Shown one piece after another: positions 39,321-49,300 of a stretch of DNA of 64,000 nucleotides. Made by a program: the position numbers and the translations under genes. Positions within the stretch are counted from its first letter, which is position 1, and each line of letters begins with the position of its first letter. Under the pieces are notes generated by a model, which was given only the letters and a program-made list of their open reading frames with translations, searched no databases and was not told the DNA's origin. Source of the stretch: Aurantiochytrium sp. KH105 (taxonomy: Eukaryota > Sar > Bigyra > Thraustochytrida > Thraustochytriidae); NCBI GenBank assembly GCA_003116975.1, contig BGKB01000212.1, positions 1 to 64,000 of the forward strand, read 5' to 3'.

Positions 39321-40301
39321 TTACTTCTTCTTCTCGTAATCGAGCTTGAAGCCAAGGTCACCGAAAAGGTGACCGCCACCGTCGACAGCGATCGTGACGC
39401 CGTTCGTGTAAGCGCCAGCCGGCGAGCAGAGGTAGAGAAGCGTGCCGGCCATGTCCGCAGTGCGGCCGACGCGCTTGAGTGGGTTGTTGGCAGCTGACGC
39501 CTCGCTGCCAGCCTCGCTGTTCAGCATAAACTTTGTCATCTGACTCGGGAAGACACCAGGGGCAACGCAGTTGACAGTGGTGTAGTACGGCACCATGGCA
39601 CGCGAGAGCGCCTTGGTCAGGTGGACAACAGCACCCTTGGAGGTCGTGTAAGCAAACGCCGCGGTGGGGCCCGCCGTCTGGGTCGCGCGAATGCCGTCGA
39701 CACTGGCAATGTTGACGACGCGGGCCGGATCACCCTCGCGGGCGGCCTTGCCGAGAAGCGGGGCGCACTTTTGCGTGAGGTTAAAGAGGTGGCGCACGTT
39801 GAGGTCCATGACCTTTTGCCACGCAGAGTCCGGGTACTCCTCAAAGGGTGCACCCCACGTCGCTCCAGCGTTGTTGACGAGGATATGGAGCTCGGATTCC
39901 AGTTCCGCGAGGCGCTTGGCAACACGCTCGACGCCCTGCACGCTCGAGAGGTCTCCCGGAAGCGAGACGGCCGAGCCGCCATTGCCATACTCCTCGGCCT
40001 CCTTGCAGAGCTCCGCGGCGACTTCATCGCAAAGATCCGCCTTGCGCGAGCAAATGTACACCTTGGCGCCGTTCGCCACGAACCCGCTGGCGATCATCTT
40101 GCCGATACCCTTGCTGCCGCCGGTGACGAGGGCCACCTTGCCGCGCAGCGAAAAGAGGTTCGAGCCGTCCAGCTTGTACGCATCGCGAGACTTGTCCTGG
40201 AAGACCTTGGCCGCCGTCTCGGCCCGCTCCACGCGATCCGAGGTCGCCTCGTGCGCCGCCTGCGCGCTCAGGTGCTGCGTCAACTTGCTCACGCGCTGCA
40301 T
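39321..40301 (-). CDS. Short-chain dehydrogenase/reductase with N-terminal PTS2
   Basis: 326 residues from the ATG at 40301. Residues 3-11 read RVSKLTQHL, which matches the peroxisomal PTS2 pattern R-V-x5-H-L, and a helical spacer follows. The reductase core begins ~40: VALVTGGSKGIG (nucleotide site), CSRKADL (an Arg after strand 2, typical of NADPH use), NNAGATWG, catalytic Ser in IASVDG, YTTSK, and VNCVAPGVFPS. The C-terminal GVTIAVDGGGHL is characteristic of classical SDRs such as RhlG-like and 3-oxoacyl reductases. A peroxisomal 2-enoyl- or 3-oxoacyl-thioester reductase is likely. The frame stays open upstream through a Gln-rich stretch (CTG/CCG repeats at 40340-40388), but no ATG is found there. 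Confidence 0.88.
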   Translation of the reverse strand: MQRVSKLTQHLSAQAAHEATSDRVERAETAAKVFQDKSRDAYKLDGSNLFSLRGKVALVTGGSKGIGKMIASGFVANGAKVYICSRKADLCDEVAAELCKEAEEYGNGGSAVSLPGDLSSVQGVERVAKRLAELESELHILVNNAGATWGAPFEEYPDSAWQKVMDLNVRHLFNLTQKCAPLLGKAAREGDPARVVNIASVDGIRATQTAGPTAAFAYTTSKGAVVHLTKALSRAMVPYYTTVNCVAPGVFPSQMTKFMLNSEAGSEASAANNPLKRVGRTADMAGTLLYLCSPAGAYTNGVTIAVDGGGHLFGDLGFKLDYEKKK

Positions 40302-41307
40302 CTTGAAGACCGAGCTTGTCGCGACCTTCTGTTCCTTCTGCCGCTGCTGCTGCCGCTGCTGCTGCCGCTGCTGCTGCTGCTGCTGCTCTTGGTGGCGTCG
40401 AGCTCGTCCGATCAGGGTTTGGGTGCCGCCAGGATACGCCCCGGTTCTGCGCGGTCCAGGTCGCCCCCGCCTGCCATGAGTCCGCCCGAAGGTACCGCCA
40501 GCGTCGGACTCGCAAAGTGAACGAACCAAGGCAAAGGCAGGGGAAGAGAAGAGCAGCAGAGCAGAAGAGAACAATCAGGATTGCATGAAGCCTGTCGCAG
40601 CAGTCGCTCGAGCCAACTCGTGAGAATCGGCGGGGAAAACGGCAAGGGAGCGGTGGGCGCACTGGAAACTCGGAATAAACAACGCGGGGACAGGAACAAT
40701 GGTGGGAAGGAGGGAAGGAGGTTAAATGGGCGACGACGAGGACTGGAGAGACGCAGTCCTCGTAGCAGTAGTGTCAATCCCTGTTTTCCTTTGCCAAGCG
40801 AGACGCGTGGCTTCACTGTCAGCCAAACCAGTGAGCCGCAGCTGCTGCAGGCAGATGCTTGATCAGGGAGTGATAAAAGTGGTCTTGTTTTTAACGGTGT
40901 GGCCACGCAACGCTGAGTTGACAAATCCGCAATGTCGCCGAGTGCGCACGTGGACGAGAGCGCCAATTCCGCTCCCAGTCTAGCACTCTTCGTCTCCGTC
41001 TTGTCTAGGCTCCTTTCGTCTGACATGCGACGCTCGCGAGTCTCAATGAAGTGGAGATCTCCGCGATTTGAAAAAAAAATCAAAAAAACATTGACAGTGA
41101 AAAAAAAAGTTTACTCCCCGCACGCGCGCGTGAGCGAGACGGAACCCTCTTTCTTTTTTTGCTGCAGACCCAGAACGACGCACGCGAGCGGGGGAAGAAG
41201 GGAGAGCTTGCGTGCGCGCGCACGAGCGAGCGGGCGGAGAGAGGGGCGCGGAGAGGAGCGCGGAGAGGAGCGCGCGCGGGCGCATGTAGAGGAGGAAGGG
41301 CGGCGCG
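40302..41307. promoter_or_regulatory. Divergent spacer upstream of the PTS2 reductase
   Basis: About 1 kb. It includes (CTG)n/(CCG) repeats at 40340-40388 (poly-Gln in one frame of the reductase leader), A-rich runs near 41070-41110, and a GCGCGGAGAG repeat near 41240-41275. No gene was seen. Confidence 0.45.
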
Positions 41308-42688
41308 ATGGCGACCACGAAGCCTTTCGCTGATGTCCTTCTCGACACGCCAATGGAAAAGGCCACGATGGTCGACCTTCTTGCTGCGTACCGTGCAGAG
41401 ATGATGCAACGCGCAGAGCAAGCTGAGCCCGAGCTTTTTAATAACGATTTGGCCCCGAGAAGCTGCGCAAGCTCGCAGTACTCGTCGAGGAGCCGCGGAG
41501 GCCTTGCGCCCCAAAGCGACGTGCAAGCTCGCCTCGACCTATTCCCCAAGCGTGTGACCCGCTGGCGGGATTTCCACGACGAGGTTGGATGGGATGCATT
41601 CAGGCAGGAGGCCGGATTCGGCGACGTCCCCGTCGCGCCGATTTTGTTTCGAACCAACATTCCGGATATCGTTGAGATCAACGAGAATGATGCACTTGAT
41701 CGCTTGCATTCTAGGTTCATGGCCCCAGCGAAGAGTGAGGTGTTTTCACGTTATTCAGACAGCGCGCCAAACGGATGGACGCGCTTTCATATCAATGCGG
41801 CCCCAAAGGCGACGGGCGTTGGGCACCGGGTGGACTATGTGTGGTCTCGTGACATGGTCAATGGCGCTTTCGCTCCAGGGCTGGCATCCTCACCCCGCAA
41901 AATCCGAACCGCGCGCGCTTCCTCGTGCACGAGCATGAGTCGCCTGCGAAGTTCCCCTATGGCCTGACCCAAGACGATCTCGACGAACTCGCCCAGGCGT
42001 TAATGCAAGATACGTCTTATACCCTCGACGAGGCTAAGGAAGTCGCGAACAGCGCCTGGGAGATGGCTTGCGACGACCTGGTCGACTACTGGGAACTGGG
42101 AGAAAGATTCCCTGACCGGGAAAGCTCTGTGCGGTTTCGCTATCCAATTATCCAAATCTACGTTGACATGCTACGCTCTTTCTGCAAGTACGGCGTTCTC
42201 TCCACCACCGACAGGACTTGGTTCTTCAAGCTTGACCACGACAACGTCTTGCACATTTCGGACTCATTCCTCTCAACGGCGACGGGACGCGGATCGATGC
42301 GACATGCGTACGCGTGCATGTTGCGCCGCAACTTGGTCTCCGCGGCGCGCCTGACGCTCAACGAGGAGCATTTGCGGGCCATTTGCCAGTCGGACATTCG
42401 CATCGTGAATCCCGATTGGGCCGAGATGTTGCGCCGATTTGGCAGTTGCGGCGGCGCGGGGAAAACCGCAAGCGGAGGGCGTCGCGGAGCCGCGCTGCCT
42501 GGCAATGGTGATTGTTTGGATCAAGGGTGTATGAAAGGAACTTGTTCGCGCAATTTGCAACGGGTTCATCCGACGGCGGCTGGATCCAGTTGCGGCGCTC
42601 CTCAGGCGATTCATCAGCCATGAAGATTCGGTTCAAAATCTCTGTGAATTTGTCCATTGGAGCCGTCTCTTTTTCATCTTGCGAGTTG
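41308..42688 (+). pseudogene. Unidentified protein gene broken by frameshifts
   Basis: It begins ATGGCGACC at 41308 and reads well for ~195 codons (DVLLDTPMEKATMVDLLAAY, VGWDAFRQEAGFGDVPVAP). Near 41878-41880 the sensible frame moves by one base, consistent with loss of one G in the GGG run, and continues as ILTPQNPNRARFLVHEHESP and YPIIQIYVDMLRSFCKYGVL. Near 42460-42500 another shift leads to a frame with RAICNGFIRRRLDP and VQNLCEFVHWSRL, which is interrupted by a TGA at about 42530. No family was recognised. The segments look like one ~450-residue protein, so either the gene is decaying or the assembly has indels. Confidence 0.5.
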
Positions 42689-43214
42689 ACCGACTTGTCC
42701 GTTAGAGCCGTGGCATTGCCGTCACGCGAGTTGCCCGGCCCCTCTCTGTTTGCCTACTGTGACGCAACATGACTCATTTGAGCCCGAGAATGGCAACGCT
42801 TTCTGACGCGCAAAATTCGCGACAATACTTGTCATTTTTATTTTTATTTTTTTTCTCGTTGGAAGGTTTTCCACGCGGCTTCGAGGCGGCGAAATTTAAC
42901 AGACCCAGTGCGCTTGCCGGGGGGGGTAGCATGGAGAGGAGGGGGGTAGGAAAAAATGGGCGCACAGCGAGGCTCAGCATGAAAAAAACGACCAAGTACA
43001 CCCTCTGTAGCAAGGGTGAAAAATGAGTCGATCATCAAAAATATGACGAAGGCCGCCCTCTGTGGCAAGAGTGTAGAATGGCTCCAATCCCTGCAGTAAA
43101 GGGGTGGAGAGGAAAATGAGCCCAAAATTCGACAAAGTCCAACTGATGTAGTGAAGGGTCGTACAAAGACACTGCAAATGCAAGAAGGAAACGTTTGTAC
43201 ACAAATGATTTCGT
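42689..43214. other. Spacer with degenerate ~50-bp reiterations
   Basis: Segments starting near 42989, 43044 and 43094 share a ...CCCTCTGT(A/G)GCAAG(G/A)GTG... core and its relatives, suggesting an old tandem repeat. G-rich runs lie near 42918-42950. No gene was seen. Confidence 0.5.
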
Positions 43215-43550
43215 TTAAGCAGTTTCGGAAGTGGTAGCACGGCTCATAAGAACTACCTTTACGGGTCTTGAAAAGCGTTCTCGCCATCCTTGCGTCTTCT
43301 GCTTGAGATGCTCGTACGATCTGTAAACGGTGTCTTCCACACTGTATAAGGAGTCTCCGAAACCAATCTTGTTGCGAATTGTATCATCGGTGATGGGATC
43401 CTTACGTGTCACACGCATCTCTTGATCAAGACAGTCGAAGAACTCCTTAAAGTTGACGGTCAGTGCCATTTGTCTGCCTGCATACTCGAGCCCAAAGCCA
43501 ACATTCGTCTGCAGGTTCTGGTCAAGATGGGGATGAAAGGACTTCCCCTG
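43215..43550 (-). CDS. 3' end of an unidentified gene, cut by assembly gap
   Basis: 111 residues reading from the gap to a TAA at 43215. The sequence looks protein-like (NVGFGLEYAGRQMALTVNFK, ITDDTIRNKIGFGDSLYSVE) and contains no repeats, but I do not recognise a family. The part beyond the gap cannot be connected. The frame on the far side of the Ns (LDLIIRDNKQL) may or may not belong. Confidence 0.4.
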   Translation of the reverse strand, partial: QGKSFHPHLDQNLQTNVGFGLEYAGRQMALTVNFKEFFDCLDQEMRVTRKDPITDDTIRNKIGFGDSLYSVEDTVYRSYEHLKQKTQGWRERFSRPVKVVLMSRATTSETA

Positions 43551-43770
43551 NNNNNNNNNNNNNNNNNNNNNNNNNNNNNNNNNNNNNNNNNNNNNNNNNN
43601 NNNNNNNNNNNNNNNNNNNNNNNNNNNNNNNNNNNNNNNNNNNNNNNNNNNNNNNNNNNNNNNNNNNNNNNNNNNNNNNNNNNNNNNNNNNNNNNNNNNN
43701 NNNNNNNNNNNNNNNNNNNNNNNNNNNNNNNNNNNNNNNNNNNNNNNNNNNNNNNNNNNNNNNNNNNNNN
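43551..43770. other. Assembly gap of 220 N
   Basis: Unknown bases. A poly-C run follows shortly at about 43838-43850, which may have hindered assembly. Confidence 0.99.
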
Positions 43771-46323
43771 GCAAGCTGTTTATTGTCGCGAATGATCAGA
43801 TCCAAACGCTTTCTGCTCGAATGCCTGCCTCCCTTCCCCCCCCCCCAAGCTTACACACGGCCTCGATGAACAGCGGTCGTTTCGAGAACATTTCCGCTTA
43901 TCCGCCCCACACCAGCACGAACAGGTTTGTCCATTTGAATGACACCGACCATTGCACGAGGCACCCTGGAATGCTTGACGATAGGTATGCGATCCGTTGC
44001 GGTTCGTATGCGATCCGTTACATTTACTGCAAGGTCGACTTGGGCATTGATCGCGCCGGCACGATTTATCACTCTTGTTGCGCCCGTTTTTGCACTTCAG
44101 AAACAAGGTCGTCAGAAAACTGGCGAACTGGCGAACTGGCGAGCTGAGCAAAACAAGGTAGTCAGAAAACTGGCGAATTGGCGGGCAGCCTCTACATTGG
44201 CCTCCAAAAGGGGTGGCAACTTTTTTGCAAACCGAAGGCAGTCAGAAAACTGGCGAACTGGCGAGGAGCATATACACTTCCATTTCCATTTTCGACAATC
44301 AAAAAGGTGCGAAATCATGACGATCACACAAACTGCGATTGGAGTACCGATACTATGCTGTTCAAAGGCCCTAACAACACATTATTTGGGGCAAAACAAG
44401 GTACTAGTTAGAAAACGGGTGAACTGGCAAACTGGCGAGTTGTCTGTATTATGATCGCCAGACGAGCTTGATCTGAAACTGGGGAACTGGCGAGAAGGCA
44501 GCTGGAACTTCTAGAAGGTCGGTACATGGAGCCGCGACCGTACGGAAGAAGTTCGCCCCCCGAGTAATAAATCAGTGCCCAAAACGCACTTCAGACATGA
44601 GCGGGTTCGCACTGCACGGCGCGCGGTCTGTGCCAGCCAGCCCACCGTGCGCCACAGCACGCCTCGCCCCGCCTCGCCGCGCAGAGTGACGAGAGGGAGG
44701 CTTCCCTGGACGCCTGTCGGATACGTGCGACTGCGTGCGTTTCTAGCACTCGACTCGACTTGACGGCGCTTGACGAACAGATAGATGATCATCGTCTTGC
44801 GGAGACGCCGCCGCGCAGGCGGGTAGGCAGCCCTGATGCGCGTGCTTGGTGGACGGTGTCGCAAGCTTGCGGTGCCCATACTCGGGCAGGGGCGCGCTCA
44901 CCACCTTGCTCGGCGCGGAGTCTCGCCGCTGGGAGCAGCTTGAAGATCAGTGAAGTTGCGTGCGGGTGCTGACGGCGCGAGCAACGAGAGGCGAGGCGCG
45001 GGGAGGCCAGGACGCGGCTGTATCGATGGAGATGCGCGTTCCGAGATGACCGCCTCGCGCTGCCCGGCGACTTGAGTCTTGGATTGAACAGCAGCAAGCA
45101 AGCAAGAAAGAAAGAAAGACCAACGCAGCGTTCCGGACGCTGCGAGCGCGCCTAGGGTGCGCGTCGCGTCAAGCCCGTAGTCATGCGGTCTGCAACTTTA
45201 TACGTTGTGAAAGTCGATGTTTGAGTCGATGCTGGCGGCCAAGCAGGGTTCAGGTCAATGAGTCGATGCGGCCACGACCGCTCGCTTTACAGTTATGGCG
45301 TCAAACGCGTAGCGAGCGAGAGGCCCACGCACAGCGAGAAAACATTGCAAGGAGGACCGCCGTCATGTGCTGGGTCATGCATACTGTGCCCTTTGAAGCG
45401 TGCGTGCTGGGCCAATGCCACATCGTCAAGCCTGTTGTCGCCTGCAATGTTACTCTGCCTTTTATGGCATATTTGAGACAAATCAGTAGCGCCAAGGCGA
45501 AGTAGTTTCTTGCAAAATGTGTGTAGCAGACGAGCGCCGGCCTCGGTGTCGAATCTGGGATACTGTTCAGGCCAGCGCCGAAGTGTCATTGAGCCATATC
45601 ACGCTTACGGGTACGATTAGGCAAGGACACTTTTTGTTGTAGTTGCTGTTGATGCGATGGAACGAGAGGCAGAGCCGCGGCAAGGATGGCATTCGAAGCT
45701 GGCCGTGGCTAGATGGGTCAAGTTCAGTCGGGGATTTGAGGCGCTCAGAGCGAATTTGAGGCGCTTAGAGCAAGTCGCAGTCGGCCCCATTTAGCCTCCG
45801 CGCGTCGTATCCAGATTCGTATTTTGAGTTATGATGCCGCGGAAATTCTTGCGCGGCTCTTTCGTGCCAGACAAAACTTCATTGCGACCCCATTCTTGAA
45901 GATAAGGAAGGAACGCCGATTGGATGACGAAGCACACTTGACGATGACCACTCGAAAAGGTCAGTAGACGGAGGATGAGTTGCTACTGTAGTGATGTCTA
46001 GGTAAGAGATGGCAGTCTCCCTAACATGATCCTCGAGACAGTATCAATTGAAAAAGTTTCTCATCAGCATATAGTGCTTGAGGTGCGCTCTCCTTGCAAT
46101 TGTAGTCGTGCCCTCGGAGATTTGTGACGCCGCCGCCGCATCTCCCGCAACCCATACCCGCTGCGTCGTGTGCAACAAAAAAGACCAAGAGGGTAAAAAA
46201 GTAAAGCAAAAGTTTATAAGTGAGATATAACTACTGCGTCGCAGTGAGTGATCTCAAACAGTTAATGTCGGTCGCCCACCCATGCAGGCATGGCACACGG
46301 TAGCGCAAAGCCGAACCGCACGA
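43771..46323. other. 2.5-kb gene-poor spacer
   Basis: The first half carries the dispersed CTGGCGAA repeats described separately. 44520-45200 is GC-rich with an (AAAG)n near 45105-45118. 45200-46320 shows no convincing gene on either strand. No tRNA or rRNA gene was recognised. Confidence 0.5.
44101..44500 (+). repeat. Dispersed minisatellite-like copies of GTCAGAAAACTGGCGAACTG
   Basis: Five diverging copies lie at about 44101, 44150, 44230, 44391 and 44471. Most begin AAACAAGG and continue with TCAGAAAACTGGCGAACTGG. The 8-mer GAACTGGC (or a near match) recurs inside them. Spacers between copies are unrelated. Confidence 0.75.
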
Positions 46324-49300
46324 TTAGGTCCCATGTTCGATTTCTTGGACATGCAAGATGTGTACCATCCCGCTATCGTCGCCAATAACGTAAACACTTC
46401 CCTGGCGAGCTGATCGTGTAATGTGGTAATCCGTCGTGAAGCCTATGCCTTCGCTAAACTTCACATGCGTTCCGTTCTCAACGTTCACCAACGTGTTTGT
46501 TCCAGGTGTAGTCGATGCCTCCGCTTCATCCGCGTCAAATGCCTCGTCCGTTCGAGCGTTCCAGTAAAGAATTTTATTGCGTGACTGTGAAACGATGGTG
46601 TCGCCCTGTATCGCCACGCTGGTGACTGCATCAGAGTGCCACTTCAACACGTGCTGCTCCTCGCCCGACGTAGCGTTCCAGATGCGGACCGTATTGTCAT
46701 CGGACCCACTGACGATGGTGTTCCCCTGTATCGCCACGCTCCATACCATACCAGAGTGCCCCTTCAACACGTGCTGCTCCTCGCCCGACGTAGCGTTCCA
46801 GATGCGCACCGTGTTGTCATCGGACCCACTGACGATGGTGTCGCCCTGTATCGCCACGCTCCATACCATACCAGAGTGCCCCTTCAACACGTGCTGCTCC
46901 TCGCCCGACGTAGCGTTCCAGATGCGCACCGTGTTGTCATCGTACCCACTGACGATGGTGTCGCCCTGTATCGCCACGCTGTTGACGTCACCAGAGTGCC
47001 CCTTCAACACGTGCTGCTCCTCGCCCGACGTAGCGTTGCAGATGCGCACTGTCTTGTCCGAGGACCCACTGACGATGGTGTCGCCCTGTATCGCCACGCT
47101 CCTGACCCAACCAGAGTGTCCCTTCAACACGTGCTGCTCCTCGCCCGACGTAGCGTTCCAGATGCACACCGTCTCGTCATCGGACCCACTCACGATGGTG
47201 TCGTCCTGTTTCGCCACGCTGTATACCGGACCAGAGTGCCCCTTCAACACGTGCTGCTCCTCGCCCGACGTAGCGTTCCAGATGCGCACCGTCTTGTCTC
47301 TGGACCCACTGACGATGGTGTCGCCCTGTATCGCCACGCTGTAGACCCGACCAGAGTGCCCCTGCAACACGTGCTGCTCCTCGCCTGACCAAGCGTTCCA
47401 GATGCGCACCGTGTTGTCCCAGGACCCACTGACGATGGTGTCGCCCTGTATCGCCACGCTCCTGACCGAACCAGAGTGCCCCTTCAACACGTGCTGCTCC
47501 TCGCCCGACGTAGCGTTCCAGATGCGCACCGTGTGGTCACCGGACCCACTGACGATGGTGTCGCCCTGTATCGCCACGCCCAAGACCGGACCAGAGTGCC
47601 CCTTCAACACGTGCAGCAAAGGGTCGCGGGGATGAGCAAGGGTGACGCGAATAGGCTCCAGCCATGGCTGATCATCAGGTGTTTGCAGACTACGTCTCAA
47701 GGGATCTTTCGAATCGTGACCAAGACGGGCCAGAACTTGCGACGCAAGTTCGTTGGGATCGTAGCTGAGAGCATGCACTGCTTTGCTTAGGAAGCGGGGC
47801 GTATCACTTTCAGGCGCAAAGTAGATGCCAAGTTCGACGCAGTCGCGAATGAGGTTTCCGATTGTTGCGCGCCTTTGCGCTTCATCGTCACCGACAGAGA
47901 TGGCGCTCTTTACCCATGCAAAGTCATTCAGGAGCTCGAAAGCCTCCGCGTGCCGGCCGCTCTTGACGAGGTGAAAGACGGCGTGACGGAGTGAGAAAAC
48001 GTCGTCCAGCGAGCTGCTGCAGTAGTCGGCCAATTGTTTATGCCCGTGTTTTTTCTTCACGAAGAGCTTTTTTCCGCTCTGCTTCTTATCCGAGAGCCAA
48101 TCTGCCATGCGCTTGTGGATGAGCGCCACACGACCATCGCCGCCTTGATATAAGAGATTGCTCGCGTCGTCGACAATTTCATCCATATCATCTTGCTTTA
48201 ATTGCAGAACTGCGCTTAGTTGCTCGACACTCAGCGGTTCACGAGCAGCTACGATTGGCGCCAGGAGCATCTTGTACGTTTTCTCCCCGCCAACTTTTTC
48301 TTGCAGGCGCTCAAAGTACTCTTTGAACATGCCGCCAAGCCCGTTGGGAATTGCGTCTTTGTGAAAGATGTCCTGCAAGGTCAGCACTCCACCTTGTTTC
48401 TCCTCGTGCATCCGGTCCAGGGTCTCGGGAAGGAAGCTCGCCCAGAGAAAGAGACCTTCGGATCGCTCGGAAAGAATCTTGGCGCAAGAAGCAACGTCCT
48501 TTTGCTCCACGGTTTCTTTCATGTCGCACAGCAAATGCTCGATGTGCTTTTCGATGTCGCGAAAGTTCTCTTCGTCCTTGAGCTCCAGCACTTTAGAATC
48601 AAGGCAATTGTTGGTGATGCCGCGTTGAATCTTGCCTTCGGGACGTGTACTCACAACCAAGCTGAGCCATGAGGGCATCACATCCTTCCACGTACGAATG
48701 ACCTTTCGCAAAACATCGTCGCTCTTGCTGCACTCGTCGAGAGCGTCGAGCACGACCACTTGTCGCATCTGGTCTGGGCCGAGATTGTTCAAAGAGTCGA
48801 CGAGAATGGTCTGGAATACGTCGGCCAATGGCTTGTCACGGATACCGCCGAAGCTCATGAAGTCAAGCGCATCGGCAAAGCCAGGCACGCTCAGGCAGAG
48901 CTGCCATGCAATGCTCACAAGAGCCTCTTTTGGCGCAGCGGTCGTGACTTGATCATGCCGAAAGAAATGATACGCCGCAACAAAAATAGGCTGGCGCTCT
49001 TTCTTGCTACGGCGCCACAAGCTACGTACACGTGACGACTTTCGGCGCGGCTCGGCGCGGTCATCAGCCTTGCTCTTTTTGACATCTTCAGCAGTTTTCA
49101 GAGCGCCTCCACGGTGGCAAAGTTCAGCCATGATGACGCTTTTGCCGACGCCGCCGTCGCCCACAAGAATGAAGACGGAACTCTGTTTCTTGTTGTACCA
49201 GTCGCAAAGCTCGTCGATGATCCAGCTTCGCGTGCCGAGGGTAAAGTTTTCCGCCTTGCCCTTGGCCCAAACCTCTGAGCTGCACGGGTTGAGGCGAGGA

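Noticed and set aside
46540-47613. CRISPR-like regular array
   Set aside because: Units are 120 bp, contiguous, coding for WD40 repeats, and lack spacers.
46577-47635. Long plus-strand open frames opposite the WD40 repeats
   Set aside because: They are repeats read backwards from the 120-bp units, with no domain. The minus strand gives a full TIR-NACHT-WD40 protein.
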